A program made the translations under genes and the position numbers. From positions 1,674,001 to 1,738,000 of the forward strand of contig BLLK01000020.1 in the NCBI GenBank assembly GCA_021927905.1: a stretch of DNA of 64,000 bases. Direction: 5' to 3'. The notes under the pieces were generated by a model, which saw only the letters and a list, made by a program, of their open reading frames with translations, was not told the origin of the DNA and searched no databases. The stretch comes from Chaetoceros tenuissimus. Its lineage: Eukaryota > Bacillariophyta > Thalassiosirophyceae > Chaetocerotales > Chaetocerotaceae. Below are positions 51,184 through 58,598 of this stretch, piece by piece (positions within the stretch are counted from its first letter, which is position 1; every line of letters starts with the position of its first letter).

Positions 51184-53592
51184 ATGAAATTGAGCAAAGC
51201 TGTGGGAATCCTTGCACTACACTCATCGTTGTTCACTACTTCAACATGTTTTACTGCTACAAGTACTAGTGCAGTTTGTAAAGCATCATCCATTGGAACT
51301 GAAACCAATAGATCAGGTCTATTTGCAAAAGTGCCTCCTCCAGGCGGTCTTTCTTTCGAAGAAGAAGATAACACAAAAAGTGAAGAAGCTAATACTTTGC
51401 CTCCATCGAATGAATCAAGGGAGGAACAATCTTCTTCGTCATCTAAACAATCAGGATCTACAGCGCCGCTATCACCTTTTGACAATAGAGGAAAGTTGAA
51501 TGAGATTGATTTTTGCATGTCTCCATCAGATGTTTCACTATCTAGACTTTATCAATCTACTCCAAATGCAAACTTTATCTACAATCCTAAAAGTACAATA
51601 GAAAAAAGTAAGGCCACCAATGATGGGCCAAAAGTCATGTCTTTGACTAGGGCATTAAACAATGCTTCAAATCGTGCTGTGAGAAGAATATTATTGAGTA
51701 GAAGTTGGCCAAGTCCCGAAGCACTGAACATGTCTTTAAGACAGGTGCTTGCTGCAAATAAAAAGGAAGAGGCATCTGTGACAGAGTTGACAGGTACCAA
51801 AGAAAAGGCTGAAGAAATCAAAGTGGAAAAAGAAGACGTCGACGGAGAAGAGTCATCTGCAAAGTGTCCCGTACCTCGTCCGATTTTAAATATTATCATG
51901 AAAGAGCAATCTGAACCAGAATCTGATGACAGTTTGGAAGATGGACAGTCCCCAGAAGTTACTTCTTCTATTCCTCTCACATTAGGGAGAAAGGGTAACA
52001 CAGAGAAACAATGGGTAGCTAATCAACTTGAAACTTTTAAAGACACGTATGGAAATGTGCAAGGATATGAATTTGCAGAAGCATACATGGAATGTATTTT
52101 GAGTTTGGCCACAAGTGGAGAAGAGTCACCTCGCGTAGAAGATGTAATGAAAGATAAAGTATACGAAGATGCTTACAGACGAGTACTATCGGTGTTAAAA
52201 CGTGCAGGAGTAACTTTTGAAGGAATCGTACAAGAAGGTGAAAACAAAAACGAGTCAAGAATGAATATTGCAAAGAAATTACGCGACGATGATATTTGTC
52301 TATCTATGCTGGACAAAATCAGTATCAAGAAAGGCAAGAATATTGAAGTTGGTGTAGTCCCAAAAGAACCCGAACAAATCATTGAACACAAAGATGACTT
52401 TGATGCAAAGGTAGAAGAAAACAAAATTGAAGAAGAGTCGCCAGAACCGGTGTTAGAAGAGCGGGTGACTGACGTTGAACAAAAGTTAGTGGAAAAGAAA
52501 GAATCTAAAAAGAAACGTCTAGCAAAGAAATTATTTGGATTCTTGTACATAAAGACCGAACAGGAGGAAGAAGAAATTGTCACAGAACCTGAAGTTGAAG
52601 AAATACCTGAGATGGAAGCAGAGTCGAAAGAAGAAGAAGTAGATAATAAAGAAGAAGAGGAAGAAAAGGTTGAAATCAAGCCTGAAGATCTAGGGGGTGT
52701 ACTACTCAGTAAAGAAGAGCCTACCGTGACGAGACAGCTGAATGTGTTATCCAATGTAGTCAAACGAACATTACTTTTTGGTGGGGATCAGGAAATCTTA
52801 GTGCTATCAAAAACATTGGAAGCTGATAAACCTGCATTTATTAAACAGTGGTATCCGGAAACTTTGGACACGATGTCAATGGATGACCTTGAGAATGAAT
52901 CTAGACCAGGAGTACAATATTTCAATTGCCTCGTGAAGTTGCTACAGGATTGTTATAGTGATGGTGTAATTACAACACTTGATCCATCGTTGCCACTATC
53001 TCCAAGCTTTGCTAATTCATACGAGAGGCTGACTGCCTTGCTTGCAGAACTTGGAAGTGGATACATTAAACCGGCTAGCAGTACTGATAAGATAGTTTCA
53101 AAGAAGCCGCAATCAGCGAAAGAAGAATTTATCCGCTTCAGTCAGTGGGAGGTTGCTTTGAGACAGGTTCAACCTGATGTATCCGATTATCCATCGGACT
53201 TGGTCGGTAGTTGGCAAGTTAAGGATGAAATCAGTGGTAAAACTATTGGTACTACGACAGTTGTGTTCAAACCCGATGGCGTGGTAGAAGTTGCACCACC
53301 TCTTAGAGGCCTAAAATGGCGTCTTGATCCTGGCCCAACACATCTTGATACTTGTACCTTTCAAGTTCTTAGTGAAGATGGTGCGATTCTACAATATCGG
53401 GGTTTCATGGATAGAGGAGCAAGATTGGAATCAAGATTCTCAAAAAGATCAATCAAGATTAGAGGTGCAGTTTCTTTCCAAATGAGAGGTAGTGAATCAG
53501 AATTTGGTGATAGAGACATACTCCCAATTGATACTCAGCCTGGAACTACCCGTTTCGTCATGAGCAAAGTTTTTGATCTAAATAATAATTGA
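51184..53592 (+). CDS. Large plastid-targeted protein with acidic middle, unknown
   Basis: 802 aa, ATG at 51184. The signal peptide leads to STCF|TATSTS, a plastid-type CF site with a hydroxylated transit stretch. Residues ~200-530 are highly acidic and Lys/Glu-rich with likely coiled coil (QEEEEIVTEPEVEEIPEM, EVDNKEEEEEK). The C-terminal ~120 residues form a compact beta-rich domain (VGSWQVKDEISGKTIG, LKWRLDPGPTHLDTC, GFMDRGARLESRFSKRSI, FQMRG), which I believe is conserved in photosynthetic stramenopiles but cannot name; a lipocalin or fibrillin-like fold is possible. The stop is only 47 bp from the convergent gene. Confidence 0.75.
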   Translation: MKLSKAVGILALHSSLFTTSTCFTATSTSAVCKASSIGTETNRSGLFAKVPPPGGLSFEEEDNTKSEEANTLPPSNESREEQSSSSSKQSGSTAPLSPFDNRGKLNEIDFCMSPSDVSLSRLYQSTPNANFIYNPKSTIEKSKATNDGPKVMSLTRALNNASNRAVRRILLSRSWPSPEALNMSLRQVLAANKKEEASVTELTGTKEKAEEIKVEKEDVDGEESSAKCPVPRPILNIIMKEQSEPESDDSLEDGQSPEVTSSIPLTLGRKGNTEKQWVANQLETFKDTYGNVQGYEFAEAYMECILSLATSGEESPRVEDVMKDKVYEDAYRRVLSVLKRAGVTFEGIVQEGENKNESRMNIAKKLRDDDICLSMLDKISIKKGKNIEVGVVPKEPEQIIEHKDDFDAKVEENKIEEESPEPVLEERVTDVEQKLVEKKESKKKRLAKKLFGFLYIKTEQEEEEIVTEPEVEEIPEMEAESKEEEVDNKEEEEEKVEIKPEDLGGVLLSKEEPTVTRQLNVLSNVVKRTLLFGGDQEILVLSKTLEADKPAFIKQWYPETLDTMSMDDLENESRPGVQYFNCLVKLLQDCYSDGVITTLDPSLPLSPSFANSYERLTALLAELGSGYIKPASSTDKIVSKKPQSAKEEFIRFSQWEVALRQVQPDVSDYPSDLVGSWQVKDEISGKTIGTTTVVFKPDGVVEVAPPLRGLKWRLDPGPTHLDTCTFQVLSEDGAILQYRGFMDRGARLESRFSKRSIKIRGAVSFQMRGSESEFGDRDILPIDTQPGTTRFVMSKVFDLNNN

Positions 53593-53639
53593 GTGTAATT
53601 ACCCGAGAGATATGATCTACATATATGTACATTATATTC

Positions 53640-54644
53640 TTAGCACCATTGTCGTTTATCGTTCCTACGGAAAGACCCTGTGCGACCAGCAGCTTGAGGT
53701 TGCCATCTATCCCCTCCACGCCCCCGTCCATATTCACCTCGACCACGCCCTCGTCCATATCCACCTCGACCACGTCCTCTACCTTCACCATTACTTCCTC
53801 CTCGACCACGTCCTGCTCTTCCTAGAATTTCACCTCTTTGGCGAGCCTTAACTTCGTCCATTTTCTCTCTATGTGGTCTAGAGTCCAAATGCTCCTGCAT
53901 CTGTACCAAACTTGTCAGTTGCTTTCGACACAGTTTACAGTATGTAGCTTTCTTCTCTACTTGAACTGCTGTCTTGTGAAACTCGGACTTTTTATGAGCA
54001 AGAAATTCTTCCTCATTTTCACTTTGATGAGAACAAACTCTGCAATAAAATGGAATCCTCTCTGATGATCGCGGTTTATACCCTGATAGAACTTCTTTGA
54101 CAGCATCTCGCAAACCATCACTCATACCACTGTCATCACTTTGACCTTGTTTTCGCTTCTTGCTCTGTTTCTCAGCCTCATTATCGACCCTATCAATCTT
54201 TAGCTTCTTTGATTTACTAGTTGGTAGAGCAGTCTTAGGCAGTGGGACAATAGCTTCAGTTGCGCACTCTGAGATGCATATTACTCCACCATTGTTTCGC
54301 ATTTCTTCTTTCCTCCTTTCGTCTTCATCAACTTCATCTTGATTCATCACAACAGCATCTCCAAATTGTATTCTCTTCTTTTTTCTCTGAGGTTGCTGGC
54401 TTTCGACACTTTCTTCGCTATCACTGTCACTGTCACTATCACTTTCCGAATCATTAGCAAGTTCTGCTTCTAACCTTCTGATTTCATCATCAATATCTTC
54501 GTCATCTTGTTTCTTTTCTATGATTTCACTTTTGGAAGGATTCATTTTTCTACGCATAAGTTCTGCTGCTGTCAATGGGCGTTCTTGACGCTCTTCTTTC
54601 TGCGAAGAAGATGAAGATGATGATTCACTATCTGATGAGCTCAT
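53640..54644 (-). CDS. C2H2 zinc-finger protein with RGG/GYGRGRG tail (nuclear RNA-binding)
   Basis: 334 aa, ATG at 54644. The N-terminus is serine- and acid-rich (MSSSDSESSSSSSSQKEE) with an ERPLTAAELMRRKM segment and an EAELANDSESDSDSD run. Two zf-met/U1-type fingers follow: YCRVCSHQ...HKKSEFH and YCKLCRKQ...HLDSRPH, each C-x2-C-x12-H-x5-H. Then an RGG/RGRG-rich tail (GRGRGGYGRGRGRGEYGRG) ending in RRNDKRQWC. This domain order is typical of pre-mRNA or ribonucleoprotein factors. Its upstream region contains an inverted copy of the acyltransferase gene leader. Confidence 0.8.
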   Translation of the reverse strand: MSSSDSESSSSSSSQKEERQERPLTAAELMRRKMNPSKSEIIEKKQDDEDIDDEIRRLEAELANDSESDSDSDSDSEESVESQQPQRKKKRIQFGDAVVMNQDEVDEDERRKEEMRNNGGVICISECATEAIVPLPKTALPTSKSKKLKIDRVDNEAEKQSKKRKQGQSDDSGMSDGLRDAVKEVLSGYKPRSSERIPFYCRVCSHQSENEEEFLAHKKSEFHKTAVQVEKKATYCKLCRKQLTSLVQMQEHLDSRPHREKMDEVKARQRGEILGRAGRGRGGSNGEGRGRGRGGYGRGRGRGEYGRGRGGDRWQPQAAGRTGSFRRNDKRQWC

Positions 54645-55084
54645 GATTTTTATATAACATTTGCAATGATGACAAAGCCAAGGTCGTTATTATTGAGTTT
54701 TTGATGTTGATTGAGATGAGAGAGATGAGATGATTTTTTGTTTCAAGGTTGTTGGTTTGAGTGGCTCTGGACACTTCATTTACATGCTGTTTTGATAACC
54801 GCTTAATAACCGCCACAAATCTATCCGACAAGAGAAACCTAACTAACCGCTTGACGCTCTTGACTCTTGACCGAACACTTCGCAAAAGATACATGCAGTT
54901 TCACCCGTGTGACACCCACTCATTATATTTTACCACTACCACTTCGCAAAAATATTTTACATTTTTAACAGCAGAGTCGTGTAAGAATACCTGATTTTTG
55001 TGAGTTTTTGCTGCAAAGTGAAAATGCCAATTTCGCTTCCAATCGATGCGCAATAAAATACTAATACCTTTCTAAAAGCTCTTT

Positions 55085-55816
55085 GGATATACTCTATTAT
55101 AGGGGGCCCAATTTTTGATACCAAAAGTAAGTACGTGTTGATACTATAAGATGTATATACGTTGTGAACCATACTGTAAAAGTACGCATTCTACATTGGG
55201 CCCCCTATACTAAACTTCTCGTCATTTATTACTATATATATAGCGAAAAAATTGGGCCCCCTATACTAAACTTCTCACTATAAATACACTATATATATAG
55301 TATTAAAAATTGGGCCCCCTATACTAAACTTCTCGTCATTTATTACTGTATATATAGCGAAAAAAATTGGGCCCCCTATACTAAACTTCTCGGCCGTCAT
55401 ATAATTACTATATATATAGCGAAAAAAATTGGGCCCCCTATACTAAACTTCTACCCACAATGGAATTTTACCACGTCAGTGATGTAATTAGATTACGATT
55501 AATGTGAATCCCCTCCTTTCCCTAACCATGTTAGACATGATGTTTGTTTCGCCGAACTCAGGCCTTACCCTTTTAAGTGAGAAATGGCCCCGGCGGTGGT
55601 TGTGCCTGCGGCGCACATGCTCGGCTTCGCCTGCGCGGTGACTCCGCTTCGCATCGTCTTTTGTGAAAGGAAAAAGAACAAAGAGAGATGTAATGGAAGA
55701 ATGAATCGAATCGAATTATGCATCGAAACGAAAGTGGTTGTTACAATAGTTGTGTAAGTATGTTTTGTGACTTTGTGACATGGTGTGAATTGGGCCCCCT
55801 ATACTAAACCATATCC
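55085..55816. mobile_element. 732-bp non-autonomous DNA transposon (8-bp TSD)
   Basis: Imperfect 29-bp terminal inverted repeats, 25 of 29 matching: 55085-55113 begins GGATATACTCTATTATAGGG; the right end 55788-55816 reversed begins GGATATGGTTTAGTATAGGG; both continue with GGCCCAATT. An 8-bp target duplication, AGCTCTTT, flanks it at 55077-55084 and 55817-55824. The right arm of the inverted repeat shows the unoccupied site. There is no transposase frame. An 8-bp duplication fits hAT-like elements among others. A GC-rich patch near 55587-55650 differs from the surroundings. Confidence 0.85.
55195..55453 (+). repeat. Tandem array of terminal-end units in the transposon
   Basis: Five copies of ATTGGGCCCCCTATACTAAA start at 55195, 55251, 55309, 55366 and 55428 (period 56-62 bp), most followed by CTTCTCGTCATTTATTACTA and a TATATATA core. 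The same string is in the right terminus. The array looks like repeated copies of the subterminal end. Confidence 0.85.
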
Positions 55817-55985
55817 AGCTCTTTTTATGCTTGTTTCAAATCTGCAGTCGATGAGAGCGCGCAAGCTTTCTGAGTCGAGAAAGTAACCTCTAAAGTAGCT
55901 TACTTCGGTTATCTCACCGTTTGATCGCAACCATATTTCTCTCCATAAAATGAGTTGTCGATTCTGAGAAGTTACAAATAAATTC

Positions 55986-56274
55986 TTGAAGTGTTTGTCT
56001 AAATGAATATGTATTTAGTTTAGCCATAGAATCATTATAATATTGATATCGCAATAGCATTCTCAACCATGTTTTCTTTGATTCTTTATCGTACGTACAG
56101 ACTGTACCAACAATGGCACAATCTCCGTCATTGGTCTGTGAAATCGATTGAATTTGAAGCCAATTTCGAATCATGAATCGACCATGTCTTCTATACACTC
56201 AAATAAATCATTTTGAAGTTGACCTACAGCTAATGTAAATACACGAATCTTTCGAAAACTATTCAAATGAACAG
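55986..56274. other. Spacer of the inverted repeat
   Basis: About 290 bp between the arms. A minus-strand open frame (55914-56198, 94 codons) includes coding-like stretches but overlaps the inner arm and is not called. Confidence 0.4.
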
Positions 56275-56548
56275 TATGTAACTTCTCGGAATCGTCAACT
56301 CATTTTATGGAGAGAAATATGGTTGCGATTCAACACCAAATATTTGAAAAAGTGACAATCTCGTCTTACGAAAAGCTAAATTTCTCGACTCAGAGAGCTT
56401 GCGCGCTCTCATCGACTGCAGAATTGAAACAAGCGTAAAAAGAGCTTTTAGAAAGGTATTAGTATTTTATTGCGCGTCGATTGGAAGCGAAATTAGATTT
56501 TTCATTTGCAGCACAAAAACGGTATTCTTACGCGACTCCACTGTTAAA
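56270..56548. repeat. Right arm of the inverted repeat
   Basis: Mirror of 54964-55084 plus 55817-55985. It carries the uninterrupted AAAGAGCT at 56439-56446 where the left arm has the transposon. It ends about 28 nt before the acyltransferase ATG at 56576. Confidence 0.85.
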
Positions 56549-56575
56549 GGAAAAGAAATCTCTGTTTCCAAGTTG

Positions 56576-58120
56576 ATGCTCAATCTCTCAAGCGACAACA
56601 CACTCATTTTTCCTACAGCTGTTTTAGCTACTTCTTTGCTAGCAGCTAGATATGTCACGTCCAAAAGAAAAGATACCAATAAAGAAACAAAAATGAAAAG
56701 AAGAGTGTCTTTCACTACTCAAAATATTGCCATGGGTGCTTTGCCTGATTATATGGAAATGTTTGAACCGGTCATTCAGGTTCTAATTTCATTTCCATCC
56801 ATCAAAGAAATGCCTACAGAAGAAGAAATTACGAATACGCTTGTTCCTAGATTTCTCAAGCTTGATAGGATGAAAGGTATTCCTCGGAATTTAGGTAAAG
56901 AGTGGGCATTTGTACCAAAAGAAAATCTTAATCCTGAGCAATTTGTCAGATCTGTAGATGTGACTTGCAATTCTATAAAAGAATTAGGCAATCAAGCTCA
57001 GAAATTAAACGACGATGAGCTAAGAGCTAAGGAGAGGGACTTACCATGGTGGGAATTTGTGCTTTTGAGGAATCATAGCAAGGAATTTCCAGAGTCCATG
57101 CTTGTTTTAAGAATTGATCATGCTATTGGAGATGGTTTATCTATTGGAAGAATATGTTCTCTCATTATGACTAACATGGATGGATCACAAGTACATAGTC
57201 TAATTCCTTCAAATTTGGTTTTGAATAAGAAGAAAAGTTCAATCATACAGGAAAAAATGAAGCTATCAGAAATGTTATTGCTACCACTAAGAACTATCAA
57301 AGCATGTTTCAGCATCCTTTTTTTGCCTTGTACACGAGTAGATCATCAAATCGCTTTCTCAAAAGGGGTAGTAGGAAGACATGCCAAAAATTCTGGAGTT
57401 AGGAACCTCATAGTTTTCGATGAAATACCACTTGACTTTGTGAAGAGAATCAAGAACAAGGCCAAGATATCTCTTAATGATGTTTTGATAGTAACTCTCT
57501 CCCAAGCCATCCATGATTTCTGCCATTATAAAGAGTGTTCGGTCATCAAGAAGGGGAGACGTGTCATTTGTAAAGCAACAATGACTTTTGGAATCCCTAG
57601 CGATCACCCTGATTTAAACGAAGTTCTCCATAATGGTTGGTACCCTTTATCATTAAGTTTGGGTGTAGGCCATGAAGATATATTCCAACGTATAAAGCAC
57701 GTGACAAAGGGCACAAAGGAATTGAAAACAACCCCGATTGTAGTGTTCCAAGCTCTGTTACAAGATAAAGTCTTGGCATTATTACCAAGAAAGCTCAGTC
57801 AACATATTGCAGGTGCTGTCTATAAAGCTCATTCTTTGACATGTACTAATGTTCCAGGGCCACAAAAGCAAGTTATGGTGATGGACAAACCTGTCTCGAA
57901 TTGCCGTTTCTCGATTGGGCACCTACATTCAGTTCTTTCTATGCTTTCCTATGATGGAAAAATCAATGTGACATTGGTTGCAGACGATGATGCTATAACA
58001 GACGTGCATTTATTTCCTGTTTTCTTTCATCGTGCATTAGTTAAGCTTGGTGAAGCATTTGAAGTAGAAGTACCTCAAGAGGTAAAGAACGCGTGTAGTC
58101 TTGACCAGAGCTCAATTTAA
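56576..58120 (+). CDS. WS/DGAT-type acyltransferase, complete copy
   Basis: 514 aa from the ATG at 56576; the frame opens further upstream only via TTG, within the inverted-repeat leader. A hydrophobic N-terminal segment (IFPTAVLATSLLAARYV, about 11-27) may anchor it in the ER. The catalytic motif of wax ester synthase/diacylglycerol acyltransferases appears as RIDHAIGDG (about 179-187), a DHxxxDG variant of HHxxxDG. Later family elements are LNDVLIVTLSQAIHDF and the C-terminal TCTNVPGPQKQV and VTLVADDDAI segments. The enzyme joins acyl-CoA to a fatty alcohol or diacylglycerol. The gene body from 56622 is repeated almost exactly at 61740. The upstream flank is one arm of an inverted repeat. 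Confidence 0.85.
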   Translation: MLNLSSDNTLIFPTAVLATSLLAARYVTSKRKDTNKETKMKRRVSFTTQNIAMGALPDYMEMFEPVIQVLISFPSIKEMPTEEEITNTLVPRFLKLDRMKGIPRNLGKEWAFVPKENLNPEQFVRSVDVTCNSIKELGNQAQKLNDDELRAKERDLPWWEFVLLRNHSKEFPESMLVLRIDHAIGDGLSIGRICSLIMTNMDGSQVHSLIPSNLVLNKKKSSIIQEKMKLSEMLLLPLRTIKACFSILFLPCTRVDHQIAFSKGVVGRHAKNSGVRNLIVFDEIPLDFVKRIKNKAKISLNDVLIVTLSQAIHDFCHYKECSVIKKGRRVICKATMTFGIPSDHPDLNEVLHNGWYPLSLSLGVGHEDIFQRIKHVTKGTKELKTTPIVVFQALLQDKVLALLPRKLSQHIAGAVYKAHSLTCTNVPGPQKQVMVMDKPVSNCRFSIGHLHSVLSMLSYDGKINVTLVADDDAITDVHLFPVFFHRALVKLGEAFEVEVPQEVKNACSLDQSSI

Positions 58121-58485
58121 AAAGGTGTACTACATATTTACATTACCAATACATCCTATGTAATCATACTTAAAATCTATTATACGTATTTCGTTCTAGA
58201 GAAGGTATCGTTATTTTGAATCTATCTTTGTGAAGTCGACCGACCGTCTTGAAAAAAGTCTTCGATCCCTTCGTAACTATTTTTTTATTGAAAATTTTCT
58301 CGTCTAGTAGTAAATTATTTTTAAAATCAAGTATGCATACTGCTTTTGAATTGAAAATCAAATATTCGAATGTTTTTGGTGGAAGTAATTTCGAAAACCA
58401 ACAAGATAAACTCTGAAGGAGGTTTCGTGTCAAAGATTTTGCTCTCTGAGCTCCAGGTCACTTTCCATTATATCCATTCCTGCAC
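56622..58485. repeat. 1.86-kb direct repeat, copy 1
   Basis: Nearly identical to 61740-63605 (offset 5118; one 2-nt insertion in copy 2, CGTCTAGTAG versus CGTCCATAGTAG). The 5' edge lies at TTTTAGCTACTTC, the 3' edge at ATTCCTGCAC. In this copy the 3' edge is followed at once by the TTTAGG repeat. Confidence 0.9.
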
Positions 58486-58514
58486 GGTTTAGGTTTAGGT
58501 TTAGGTTTAGGTTA
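58486..58514. repeat. GGTTTA (TTTAGG) repeat at a duplication junction
   Basis: Four perfect GGTTTA units plus GGTTA, starting at the base after the shared ATTCCTGCAC. Telomere-like, but not the TTAGGG unit expected of diatoms. Confidence 0.85.
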
Positions 58515-58568
58515 ATATTCTAGTTTTCCTTCAGCAGTGCTAACACTTTTCCCATCCGAAATGCCATT

Positions 58569-58598
58569 ATTTATATATATATATACATATATATATAT
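58569..58598. repeat. TA microsatellite
   Basis: Two TA runs separated by CA, about 55 bp downstream of the GGTTTA repeat. Confidence 0.8.

Larger units (their letters stand above)
54964..55985. repeat. Left arm of an inverted repeat (split by a transposon)
   Basis: Outer part 54964-55084 and inner part 55817-55985 are the inverted copy of 56275-56548, the 5' flank and leader of the acyltransferase gene. Matching blocks include AGTATTTTATTGCGC, CTCTCATCGACTGCAG and CCATATTTCTCTCCATAAAA (in one orientation or the other). A 732-bp element is inserted between the parts. The spacer between arms is about 290 bp. Confidence 0.85.

Noticed and set aside
55914-56198. 94-codon minus-strand frame in the inverted-repeat spacer
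   Set aside because: Overlaps the repeat arm and has no recognisable domain; left as possible relic.
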